DNA of 12,877 nt from assembly GCA_903888395.1 (NCBI GenBank), contig CAISTO010000122.1, forward strand, positions 1-12,877. Direction: 5' to 3'. The position numbers were made by a program, and so were the translations under genes. This document shows, piece after piece, positions 1 through 6,798 of the stretch (its first letter is position 1; each line of letters begins with the position of its first letter). The DNA comes from an uncultured Bacteroidota bacterium (GTDB lineage: Bacteria > Bacteroidota > Bacteroidia > UKL13-3). The notes below the pieces were generated by a model. The model worked only from the letters and a program-made list of their open reading frames with translations. It did no database searches and had not been told where the DNA came from.

Positions 1-21
1 ATGAATAAATTTAACATGATA

Positions 22-936
22 TTATTTATTTAAATTGTATGTATTTAATTGTTCGTTTAATAATGCCAATCCTTCCTCAAACGAATGTGGATTGTAGCCT
101 AATTCTTTTACAGCTTTATCCAAAATAAATCCTGTAATAGGTGGGCGTTTGGCTGGTTGTTTGATTCCTTCGCTGGTAGAAATATTCAACAATGATTTGT
201 CTAGTTTCCAAAAATCAGCAACCCTGTACACCAAATCAAAAACACTTAAAAAATCTTTACCACTAATATTATAAATTCCTTGCGCTTTTTTATCGGCTGC
301 TAGTTTACAACCCATTGCCAAATCTTCGGCTAAAGTTGGAGTTCTAAATTGGTCGGAAACTACATTGATAGTTTTGCCACTTTCCAACGCGCCTTTTGCC
401 CAAAGTACAATATTACTTCGGCTCATATCGCTTACAATTCCGTAAACTAAAACGGTGCGTAAAATACTCCAGCTTTTTGCATGATTGATGACTTCTTCTT
501 CACCTTTTAGTTTCGATAATCCATAATAACTAATTGGGTTAGGTTTTTCGTTTTCAGTTAATGGTCCGTGAGTTCCATCAAAAATAAAATCGGTAGAAAT
601 ATGAACTATATGCGCATTGTTTTTATTACATGCATTTACCAAATATTTTACTGCATTGATATTTAAATTGTCACAGCCTTCTCGTTCCGTTTCACAAATA
701 TCTACATTGGTCATGGCAGCAGTATTTATTACCACTTCAGGTTGGTGCTTTGCAATAATATTATTTACTTCTTGTTCGTTGGTAATGTCTAAACTTTCAT
801 AAATATAACCATGTTTATCAGCATACCTGTTTTCACCTCTTGCAGTTGCAATGAATGAATGCTCGCTATTGTTTTTATATAAATCAATTAACTTTTGTCC
901 AAGTAGTCCGTTACTTCCAGTAATTAATATTTTCAT
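22..936 (-). CDS. RmlD-like SDR sugar-nucleotide reductase
   Basis: A 304-residue extended short-chain dehydrogenase/reductase of the RmlD (dTDP-4-dehydrorhamnose reductase) type. Visible are the N-terminal Rossmann motif GSNGLLG (glycines 7, 10 and 13), the NTAAMTNVD strand-loop near residues 71-79, STDFIFDG at 114-121 with the catalytic Thr115, and the YxxxK pair Tyr138/Lys142 in YYGLSK. Family members reduce a 4-keto group on a nucleotide-activated deoxysugar using NAD(P)H in the cytoplasm, feeding cell-surface polysaccharide synthesis. The length matches the family. No rmlA, rmlB or rmlC lies next to it, so the exact substrate is not settled and other 4-keto sugar reductases of this superfamily fit equally well. 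The gene appears monocistronic in this window. The start is the ATG at 934-936, which sits directly before the Rossmann strand. Confidence 0.88.
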   Translation of the reverse strand: MKILITGSNGLLGQKLIDLYKNNSEHSFIATARGENRYADKHGYIYESLDITNEQEVNNIIAKHQPEVVINTAAMTNVDICETEREGCDNLNINAVKYLVNACNKNNAHIVHISTDFIFDGTHGPLTENEKPNPISYYGLSKLKGEEEVINHAKSWSILRTVLVYGIVSDMSRSNIVLWAKGALESGKTINVVSDQFRTPTLAEDLAMGCKLAADKKAQGIYNISGKDFLSVFDLVYRVADFWKLDKSLLNISTSEGIKQPAKRPPITGFILDKAVKELGYNPHSFEEGLALLNEQLNTYNLNK

Positions 937-1000
937 GCTACAATATTAATTGAATTTAGGAGTAATTCTACATGAAAAATATTTGAAGAAAGAAACAAAA

Positions 1001-1072
1001 ATTGTAGCCGTTGCAGGCGTCCTCGCCTCGCAACATAATTAGGCATTTAATTATAGGCGAGGACGCCTACAA
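1001..1072. repeat. Long imperfect palindrome (GC-rich hairpin)
   Basis: A 14-base arm AGGCGTCCTCGCCT (1015-1028) is perfectly inverted at 1055-1068. Inside it sits a second perfect 7-base inverted pair, ATAATTA (1035-1041) and TAATTAT (1048-1054), around a 6-base loop. Outer ATTGTA (1001-1006) and TACAAT (1067-1072) are also inverted. The arms are far more GC-rich than the surrounding DNA. No T tract follows on either strand, so it does not look like a simple terminator. It looks like a dispersed palindromic repeat, but copy number cannot be judged from one window. Confidence 0.7.
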
Positions 1073-1099
1073 TGGCGAAACATAAATACTCCAACTATT

Positions 1100-1353
1100 C
1101 GTAGAGTTAGCGAAGCGCTCTACGGATTTTAAATGAATGTAGTGTCTCTGACACGGGCTATTATAAAACGAGTCTGATTCAGATAGCTATCGAACGCTTT
1201 GCAAAGGCTTGGATTCAGACAATGAGCTGGGAAGTTTATTGTTGGTTTTGCTGAGCTAAAACACTAACAACGGGCAAACATTTACAGAGAAAGTTGTAAA
1301 CTTTTATTATTTATACTCACAAGTGACATTCGCTTTGCGATGCTTAACACTTG
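1100..1353. repeat. Cluster of further palindromes in gene-free region
   Basis: The stretch 937-1376 has no credible gene. After the long hairpin it holds several more inverted repeats. These are CGTAGAG/CTCTACG (1100-1106 and 1118-1124), GTGTC/GACAC (1142-1146 and 1150-1154), GTCTGA/TCAGAC (1172-1177 and 1215-1220), and CAAGTG/CACTTG (1320-1325 and 1348-1353). The third pair encloses two perfect 10-base palindromes, GATAGCTATC (1182-1191) and CTTTGCAAAG (1197-1206). The concentration of stems suggests degraded or stacked mobile palindromic elements. The last pair lies just past the stop of the small HTH gene and could affect its mRNA 3' end. Confidence 0.5.
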
Positions 1354-1376
1354 CGAGAGCTGGGGTTCAAGAAAAA

Positions 1377-1592
1377 TTATGTATTTTCTGTTTTACTAAA
1401 TTCCAAAATATCTGCTGGTTGGCAATCCAATGCTTTACAAATACTTTCCAAGGTACTAAAACGAATGGCTTTGGCCTTTCCAGTTTTTAAAATGGAAAGG
1501 TTCGAAAGTGTAATATCTACTTTTTCTGATAGCTCGTTTAAACTCATTTTGCGTTTAGCCATCATTACATCTAAGTTTACTATTATTGGCAT
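1377..1592 (-). CDS. Small Cro/C1-type HTH regulator (YozG-like)
   Basis: A 71-residue protein that is almost entirely one XRE (Cro/C1) helix-turn-helix domain. A short N-terminal strand (MPIIVNLDVMMAKRKMS) leads to LNELSEKVDITLSNLSILKTG, the helix-turn-helix, followed by FSTLESICKALDCQPADILE, the usual closing helices. It probably binds DNA as a dimer. Its start lies 4 bases after the stop of the DUF2975 gene, so the two are almost certainly co-transcribed and perhaps translationally coupled. Pairing of a DUF2975 membrane protein with a tiny HTH regulator recurs widely in bacteria, including the yoaS/yozG pair of Bacillus subtilis. The signal it responds to is unknown. No Shine-Dalgarno-like sequence precedes the start. 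Confidence 0.9.
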   Translation of the reverse strand: MPIIVNLDVMMAKRKMSLNELSEKVDITLSNLSILKTGKAKAIRFSTLESICKALDCQPADILEFSKTENT

Positions 1593-1596
1593 ATTT

Positions 1597-2277
1597 TTAA
1601 ATGGTTAAGTCGTTTTCTTGTTTTAAATTTATTCCTTTTTGGAAAACATCAATTATCATAAAAATAATCAATGCAAAAAATAATGGGTAAAAGAAATTTT
1701 GTGCTTTTGAATAAAGCCCCAAATTTGCTAAACTTCCTTTGAAGTTTTCATGTAAAAAACTTAGCAAAATATAGTCTTTGCTAAAGTAAAGAAAAGGTAA
1801 CGAAACCAATAAACAAAGAATAATTTTAAGTAATTTGATTACATTTTTACTAAAAAAAATATTTTGTTTAACCACCAAAACAATTAATAATACCAAAAGT
1901 AGGATAATCTGCTCAAAAACAAATTTTGCAATGATTAACATTTTACAAAACCATAATTTTGAAAACACATAATCAGCTACCGAATGATAATTGACAATTA
2001 GGTAAGGTTTGTCACTACTATGATTCAAACTTACTGAATCAAATATTGTGGTGTTAAAGTTTTCTTTTTCAATATTTATTTTCCCTGCATCAAATTTTTC
2101 GGTTTCAATATCTGATATTTTTATGGTTGTTCTTTGTTTTACCCCATTAATTTCAGCTCGGTCAAAAATTGTTAATAGTGTTAGCTTATGTATGTTATTA
2201 ACAAACATAAAACTTGCAAGGCAAAATAGCACTTTCTGTAATAACGAAAGTTTTAAAAACAATTTGAGTGGATTCAT
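1597..2277 (-). CDS. DUF2975 family membrane protein
   Basis: A 226-residue protein with four hydrophobic stretches, near residues 11-30, 113-137, 149-166 and 195-213. A polar segment at about 38-108 lies between the first and second and is probably extracytoplasmic. The C-terminus ends in GINLKQENDLTI, matching the characteristic ending of DUF2975 proteins. The family has no assigned biochemical activity. Its consistent pairing with a small HTH protein, seen here with a 4-base gap to the next gene, suggests a membrane component that modulates or is controlled by that regulator; this is inference. The start is the ATG at 2275-2277. The gene is divergent from the wHTH-Fic gene and shares the 2278-2519 intergenic region with it. 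Confidence 0.85.
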   Translation of the reverse strand: MNPLKLFLKLSLLQKVLFCLASFMFVNNIHKLTLLTIFDRAEINGVKQRTTIKISDIETEKFDAGKINIEKENFNTTIFDSVSLNHSSDKPYLIVNYHSVADYVFSKLWFCKMLIIAKFVFEQIILLLVLLIVLVVKQNIFFSKNVIKLLKIILCLLVSLPFLYFSKDYILLSFLHENFKGSLANLGLYSKAQNFFYPLFFALIIFMIIDVFQKGINLKQENDLTI

Positions 2278-2435
2278 ATTTTTTTATTTATTTGTGTGAT
2301 GCAAACAAAAACAAATTTTTATTATAAAACAAATTATATTTATTGTATATCAATAAAAATAGTGTAATTATCAGTAAACAAATATTTTAAATTATTGGAG
2401 GATTTAGATCAATATTTCGATTAGTTCTCTTTTGT

Positions 2436-2507
2436 AGCTCATTTACTTGTAAAATAAAGCTCAAATTTTATTGTTTTTGAGCTATAAATGATACATTTGT
2501 GAGCTTT
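2436..2507. promoter_or_regulatory. Four symmetric AGCTCA/TGAGCT boxes (candidate operator)
   Basis: AGCTCA occurs at 2436-2441 and 2458-2463, and its reverse complement TGAGCT at 2478-2483 and 2500-2505. The start-to-start spacings are 22, 20 and 22 bases, about two helical turns. Both the inner and the outer pairs share one dyad axis at 2470.5. The inner pair extends to a perfect 8-base inverted repeat, AGCTCAAA (2458-2465) and TTTGAGCT (2476-2483). The boxes bracket a good Bacteroidota-type promoter. This arrangement fits a repressor binding as two dimers on one face of the DNA. The binding protein is inferred, not seen. Confidence 0.6.
2470..2499 (+). promoter_or_regulatory. Bacteroidota-type promoter of the wHTH-Fic gene
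   Basis: A perfect match to the Bacteroidota -7 element TAnnTTTG, TACATTTG, lies at 2492-2499. It is preceded 18 bases upstream by ATTG (2470-2473), close to the -33 TTTG/TTG element. Transcription would start about 2504-2508, leaving a very short leader before the ATG at 2520. The candidate operator boxes overlap both elements. Confidence 0.55.
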
Positions 2508-2519
2508 AAATAAATAGTT

Positions 2520-3569
2520 ATGGCTAAACAAACCAAAGAAAAAAACGAAACAATTCTTGATTTTATTAAACAAAATCCTTTGTGTTCATCAAAAACTATT
2601 CACGATGAATTGAGTAATGAATATAGTTATGCAACTATTAAGCGAATTCTGCAACAATTTATCACTGAAAATTTAATTATTCAAATTGGAAATGGAAGAG
2701 GAACTAAATATGAAATTAGCCAAACTTATAACCTATTTCGAGAAATTAAAGTGAACGATTACTTTGAAAAGGAAATTGATGAAAGAGAAATAAGAACTAG
2801 CTTTAATTTTATGCTTATCAATGAAATATTAGAGAAAGTTTCTTTATTTACAAATGATGAAATGACTTTTTTAAACAGTTTACAAAACCTGTACATTGAT
2901 AATACTTCAAAACTTTCGGAAGCGGAATATAAAAAAGAAATGGAGCGCTTGGCAATTGATTTGAGTTGGAAATCATCGCAAATTGAAGGAAATACTTATT
3001 CTTTATTAGAAACCGAACTTTTACTAAAAGAAAAAGAAACCGCATTTGGGAAAACCAAAGACGAGGCGACCATGCTATTGAATCATAAAGCTGCATTAGA
3101 TTTTTTAATTGAAAACCCAACGTATGTAAAGCCTTTAACTATTTCAAGTATAGAAGATATTCATAGTATTTTGATACAAGATTTGGGAATAGACAGGAAT
3201 ATTAGGAACAAAAGAGTTGGTATTTCGGGTACTAATTATAAACCAATTGACAATGAATTTCAAATAAAAGAAGCGTTCGAAAAAATGTGTATTTTGATAA
3301 ATAAAAAAAATAATATTTTTGAAAAAGCTTTGTTGGTTTTAGTACTGATTTCTTATATTCAAGGATTTGCAGATGGAAATAAAAGAACAGCCAGAATAAT
3401 TAGTAATGCTATTTTGATGAATTATAACTATTGCCCAATTTCATACAGAACAGTTAATTCTATTGAGTATAAAAAGGCCATGCTTATTTTTTATGAGCAA
3501 AATAATATCAATTCATTTAAAGAAATATTTATAAAACAATTTGAATTTGCGGTAAATACTTATTTTTAA
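2520..3569 (+). CDS. wHTH-Fic protein with His-to-Gln Fic motif
   Basis: A 349-residue protein. Residues about 9-66 form a winged helix-turn-helix (ILDFIKQNPLCSSKTIHDEL, then YATIKRILQQFITENLI). The middle carries SSQIEGN at 152-158, fitting the Fic inhibitory helix pattern (S/T)xxxE(G/N) with Glu156. A flap-like GISGTNYKP precedes the Fic motif QGFADGNKRTAR at 281-292. Fic enzymes usually transfer AMP from ATP to a protein hydroxyl using HxFx(D/E)GNxRxxR. All other key positions are kept here (Phe283, Asp285, Gly286, Asn287, Arg289, Arg292), but the catalytic histidine is Gln281 (codon CAA at 3360-3362). Nucleotide binding is probably kept while canonical AMP transfer is doubtful. No separate antitoxin-sized partner is adjacent. 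The wHTH and the boxes over its promoter suggest autoregulation, which is inferred. Confidence 0.88.
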   Translation: MAKQTKEKNETILDFIKQNPLCSSKTIHDELSNEYSYATIKRILQQFITENLIIQIGNGRGTKYEISQTYNLFREIKVNDYFEKEIDEREIRTSFNFMLINEILEKVSLFTNDEMTFLNSLQNLYIDNTSKLSEAEYKKEMERLAIDLSWKSSQIEGNTYSLLETELLLKEKETAFGKTKDEATMLLNHKAALDFLIENPTYVKPLTISSIEDIHSILIQDLGIDRNIRNKRVGISGTNYKPIDNEFQIKEAFEKMCILINKKNNIFEKALLVLVLISYIQGFADGNKRTARIISNAILMNYNYCPISYRTVNSIEYKKAMLIFYEQNNINSFKEIFIKQFEFAVNTYF

Positions 3570-3731
3570 AAAGCCGGTTATAGTATAAATTTTACTTCAA
3601 TAAAAGGATGTTTTTTAACACTCATTTTGCAATTCTCATCTCCCATTTCCCAATTCAAAATAGTTTGTAAGGCAAGGAGATGCTTCCAGCATAACGATTG
3701 AGTGAAATTTTGCTTTTGCCAATTGCTTATT

Positions 3732-3751
3732 GTCTATCGTCTATCGTCTAT
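3732..3751. repeat. Heptamer tandem repeat GTCTATC, 2.9 copies
   Basis: GTCTATC occurs at 3732-3738 and 3739-3745, followed by GTCTAT at 3746-3751. It lies in the 265-base gap between the wHTH-Fic gene and thrS. I see no other gene, clear terminator or convincing promoter in that gap. Confidence 0.75.
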
Positions 3752-3834
3752 TTTTCTAAAAAAACAACCAATTTTCATCAAACTAAAATAATCACTTTTA
3801 TAAGTAAGCATAAAAACTTACCTTGCCAACCCTT

Positions 3835-5766
3835 ATGATAAATATAATTTTACCTGACGGTTCCGTTCGTACGTATGAACGGGGTTCAACCGCCTTAGAT
3901 GTAGCCAAATCAATTAGTGAAGGATTGGCTAGAAATGTGTTAGCTGCCAAAGTAAATGGCGTAACAGTAGATGCAAACAGAGCAATCAATGAAGATGCTT
4001 CATTAACGTTACTAACCTGGAACGATTTAGAAGGTAAACAAACCATGTGGCATTCATCGGCCCATTTAATGGCCGAGGCTTTAGAAGCTTTATATCCAGG
4101 AGTTAAATTTGGAATTGGTCCTGCTTTAGAAAGCGGATTTTATTACGATGTAGATTTTAACGGTTTGCCGTTTTCAACCGATGATTTGAAAAAGGTAGAA
4201 GATAAAATGACCGAACTAGCAAGGTTAAGCAATGCATACGACCGCAAGGAAGTAAACAAAGCTGATGCCATTTCTTATTTTACTGAAAAAGGTGATGAGT
4301 ACAAGCTAGAATTATTGCAAGATTTGGCTGACGGAACCATTACTTTTTATACACAAGGAAACTTTACCGATTTATGTCGTGGCCCGCATATTCCAAACAC
4401 TGGATTTATTAAGGCTTTAAAGCTAACTTCAGTGGCTGGGGCCTATTGGAGAGGCAACGAAAAAAACAAACAATTAACGCGTATTTACGGAATAACTTTC
4501 CCTAAAAAAGCAGAATTGGATGCACATTTATTGATGCTGGAAGAAGCTAAAAAACGTGACCATAGAAAATTAGGAAAAGAATTAGAATTATTTACTTTTT
4601 CTGAAAAAGTAGGAATGGGATTGCCATTATGGTTGCCTAAAGGTGCCATGTTGCGCGAGCGTTTGGTTCAGTTTTTACAAAAAGCACAATTAGAAGCTGG
4701 TTATTTACCAGTGGTAACTCCACATATTGGACATAAAAATTTATATGTTACATCAGGTCATTATGAAAAATACGGTGCCGATGCTTTTCAGCCAATAAAA
4801 ACGCCAAGAGAAGGGGAGGAGTTTTTCTTAAAACCAATGAATTGCCCGCATCATTGCGAAATTTATAAAGCATCACCAAAATCATACAAAGATTTACCAG
4901 TTCGTTATGCAGAGTTTGGAACAGTTTACCGTTATGAACAAGCAGGCGAATTACATGGTTTGACCCGTGTGCGTGGCTTTACTCAAGATGATGCACATTT
5001 GTTTTGTCGTCCTGATCAAGTAAAAGAAGAGTTTTGTAAAGTAATTGATTTGGTGCTTTATGTATTTAAAGCATTAGATTTTAAAGAATTTACCGCACAA
5101 ATTTCTTTGCGCGATCCTGAAAATAAAACCAAGTACATTGGTTCTGACGAAAATTGGGCATTGGCCGAAAGCGCCATCATTGAATCGGCAGCAGAAAAAG
5201 GATTAAATACAGTTATAGAATTAGGTGAAGCAGCTTTTTACGGACCAAAACTAGATTTCATGGTGCGTGATGCCATTGGTAGAAAATGGCAATTGGGAAC
5301 CATTCAAGTTGATTATAATTTACCTGAACGTTTTGAATTAGAATATACCGGAAGCGATAATTTAAAACACCGCCCTGTAATGATTCACAGAGCTCCTTTT
5401 GGTTCATTGGAAAGATTTGTGGCTGTGTTAATTGAACATTGTGCTGGAAATTTCCCATTGTGGTTAACTCCGGAGCCTTTTGCTTTGCTGCCAATTAGTG
5501 AAAAATATCACGACTATTCACAAAAAGTTTTGGAATTGCTAAAAAAACATGATATTCGCGGCTCATTTGACGACAGAAACGAAAAAATAGGCAAGAAAAT
5601 TCGTGATGCTGAAACCAAAAAAACTCCGTATATGCTAGTTATAGGCGAACAAGAAATGGCCGAAGACAGCGTATCAGTGCGAAAGCATGGGGGAGAAGAT
5701 TTGGGTAAAATGAAATTGGAAGATTTTATCATTTATTTAAAAGAACAACTAACAGTAAAAATATAA
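3835..5766 (+). CDS. thrS: Threonyl-tRNA synthetase
   Basis: Class II synthetase that charges tRNA-Thr with threonine in the cytoplasm. The order is the full-length one: TGS domain (about 1-61), editing domain with HxxxH at His73/His77 and CRGPH (Cys181, His185), catalytic core with motif 2 (VYRYEQ...LTRVRGFTQDDAH) and motif 3 (GSLERF), and an anticodon-binding domain from about residue 545. The three active-site zinc ligands expected from E. coli ThrRS are present as Cys337 (MNCPHH), His388 (DDAH) and His518 (MIHRAPFGS). From the ATG at 3835 the protein has 643 residues, against 642 in E. coli, and begins MINIILPDGS as this family usually does. A TTG at 3823 is in frame and would add four residues, but is less likely. 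It is the first gene of the translation cluster; infC follows after 6 bases. Confidence 0.97.
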   Translation: MINIILPDGSVRTYERGSTALDVAKSISEGLARNVLAAKVNGVTVDANRAINEDASLTLLTWNDLEGKQTMWHSSAHLMAEALEALYPGVKFGIGPALESGFYYDVDFNGLPFSTDDLKKVEDKMTELARLSNAYDRKEVNKADAISYFTEKGDEYKLELLQDLADGTITFYTQGNFTDLCRGPHIPNTGFIKALKLTSVAGAYWRGNEKNKQLTRIYGITFPKKAELDAHLLMLEEAKKRDHRKLGKELELFTFSEKVGMGLPLWLPKGAMLRERLVQFLQKAQLEAGYLPVVTPHIGHKNLYVTSGHYEKYGADAFQPIKTPREGEEFFLKPMNCPHHCEIYKASPKSYKDLPVRYAEFGTVYRYEQAGELHGLTRVRGFTQDDAHLFCRPDQVKEEFCKVIDLVLYVFKALDFKEFTAQISLRDPENKTKYIGSDENWALAESAIIESAAEKGLNTVIELGEAAFYGPKLDFMVRDAIGRKWQLGTIQVDYNLPERFELEYTGSDNLKHRPVMIHRAPFGSLERFVAVLIEHCAGNFPLWLTPEPFALLPISEKYHDYSQKVLELLKKHDIRGSFDDRNEKIGKKIRDAETKKTPYMLVIGEQEMAEDSVSVRKHGGEDLGKMKLEDFIIYLKEQLTVKI

Positions 5767-5772
5767 TTAAGA

Positions 5773-6351
5773 TTGGCATTACCACCTAAAAAGAAATCAG
5801 GTTACGTACCTGGAGGAAGAAGACTTCCGATGAAACCGGGAGAAGGAGAGTTTAACATCAATATGCAAATTCGTGCAAAAGAAGTACGACTGATTGCAGA
5901 AGGTATTGAGCCAGGTGTATTTTCAATTCAGCGCGCTTTAGAAATAGCCGATGAACAAGAATTAGATTTGGTAGAAATTTCGCCAAATGCTGAACCACCT
6001 GTTTGTAAAGTAATTGATTACAAAAAGTTTTTGTTTGAACGCAGGAAAAAAGCGAAAGAAGCAAAATCTAATCAAATCAAGCAGGATATCAAAGAAATTC
6101 GTTTTGGACCAAACACGGATGACCATGATTTTGATTTTAAATTAAAACATGGAGAAGAATTTTTAAAAGAAGGTCATAAGGTTAAAGCTTATGTGTTTTT
6201 TAAAGGTAGGTCAATTGTTTACAAAGAACGTGGCGAAGTTTTGTTATTGCAGTTTGCACAAAAATTAGCTGAATTAGGCAAAGTTGATATGTTGCCAAAA
6301 TTAGAAGGCAAAAAAATGACTTTAATAATGAGTCCGAAGCCTAAGAAATAA
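5773..6351 (+). CDS. infC: Translation initiation factor IF-3 (TTG start)
   Basis: IF-3 binds the 30S subunit, prevents premature 50S joining and checks start codon and initiator tRNA. The protein has 192 residues. The N-terminal domain begins around INMQIRAKEVRLI and contains LDLVEISPNAEPPVCKVIDY. A basic linker (FERRKKAKEAK) leads to the C-terminal domain with KEIRFGPNTDDHDFDFKLKH. The gene is 6 bases after the thrS stop and in the same frame. In-frame upstream codons are only TTA and AGA before that stop, so the only standard initiation codon giving the whole domain is TTG at 5773-5775. The next ATG (5830) would remove 19 basic, proline- and glycine-rich residues. IF-3 rejects weak start codons, and E. 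coli infC uses AUU for autoregulation; the TTG here may serve the same purpose, which is inferred. No Shine-Dalgarno sequence is visible. Confidence 0.95.
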   Translation: MALPPKKKSGYVPGGRRLPMKPGEGEFNINMQIRAKEVRLIAEGIEPGVFSIQRALEIADEQELDLVEISPNAEPPVCKVIDYKKFLFERRKKAKEAKSNQIKQDIKEIRFGPNTDDHDFDFKLKHGEEFLKEGHKVKAYVFFKGRSIVYKERGEVLLLQFAQKLAELGKVDMLPKLEGKKMTLIMSPKPKK

Positions 6352-6395
6352 GAAAATCGAAAAGTTGTATAGTATAAAAAGAATCGGAGATTAAA

Positions 6396-6596
6396 ATGCC
6401 AAAAGTAAAAACAAACAGCTCTGCTAAGAAGCGCTTTAAAGTGACTCCTAGTGGAAAAATTAAAAGAGGCTCTGCTTACAAGAGTCACATTTTAACAAAA
6501 ATGTCAACCAAACGTAAACGTAACTTAACCAAAGGTGGTTACATTAGCGAACCAGATATGGGGTTGATCAAAAATTTATTAGGAATAGGTAAGTAG
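6396..6596 (+). CDS. rpmI: 50S ribosomal protein L35
   Basis: A 66-residue, very basic protein of the large ribosomal subunit. It begins MPKVKTNSSAKKRFKVTPSGKIKR and continues with SHILTKMSTKRKRNLTK, the typical L35 pattern, and has the family length. The start is the ATG at 6396-6398. It is preceded by GGAG at 6386-6389 with a 6-base spacing, one of the few Shine-Dalgarno-like sites here. It lies 44 bases after infC in the conserved infC-rpmI-rplT order. The stop TAG at 6594-6596 is itself the first three bases of a heptamer tandem repeat. Confidence 0.97.
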   Translation: MPKVKTNSSAKKRFKVTPSGKIKRGSAYKSHILTKMSTKRKRNLTKGGYISEPDMGLIKNLLGIGK

Positions 6597-6628
6597 TTGA
6601 TAGTTGTCAGTTGATAGTTGTTAGTTGT
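6594..6628. repeat. Heptamer tandem repeat TAGTTGW, 5 copies
   Basis: Five consecutive 7-base units are TAGTTGA (6594), TAGTTGT (6601), CAGTTGA (6608), TAGTTGT (6615) and TAGTTGT (6622). The first unit supplies the rpmI stop codon. The segment beyond carries complementary sequence: TTGTTAG (6625-6631) pairs with CTAACAA (6641-6647), followed by CAAC/TCAACT motifs to about 6670. The whole can fold into a long imperfect hairpin in the rpmI-rplT spacer. Confidence 0.75.
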
Positions 6629-6670
6629 TAGGATTTATTTCTAACAATTCAACCTTTCAACCATTCAACT

Positions 6671-6798
6671 CCCGATTTATCGGGACAACCATTTATCTTT
6701 CCAAACTCGGTTTCAAATAAGTATAAACCCGAACAAAAGCCCAAAAGAATCACAATAACCGAAGTGATCGCTTAGGTTCAAAAAACTAAATTAAAATT
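6671..6798 (+). other. Rest of the long rpmI-rplT spacer
   Basis: The total gap between rpmI and rplT is 202 bases, long for this gene pair. This part has a small palindrome, CCCGA (6671-6675) and TCGGG (6680-6684), without a T tract. It also has a bulged stem, TCGGTTT then AAACCCGA, around 6708-6732. I see no ORF and no convincing promoter. It could hold a leader that L20 binds to control rplT, as L20 does on its own mRNA in other bacteria, but no specific L20 site is recognisable. Confidence 0.35.

Noticed and set aside
1001..1353. CRISPR array
   Set aside because: The stems differ in sequence and there are no regularly spaced identical direct repeats or neighbouring cas genes.
2848..3120. 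Minus-strand frame inside the Fic gene as an antitoxin partner
   Set aside because: It is antisense to conserved Fic sequence, and the protein already carries its own inhibitory motif. No small gene lies directly upstream or downstream on the same strand.
3823..3834. TTG at 3823 as the thrS start
   Set aside because: The ATG at 3835 gives the standard MINIILPDGS beginning and a family-typical length. The extra MPTL has no support.
5258..5732. Antisense open frames within thrS
   Set aside because: Both overlap strongly conserved thrS coding sequence, resemble no protein family and have no initiation signals. They are shadows of the real frame.
6671..6684. CCCGA/TCGGG palindrome as a terminator after rpmI
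   Set aside because: The stem is short and no T tract follows on the plus strand. Termination here would also cut off rplT.
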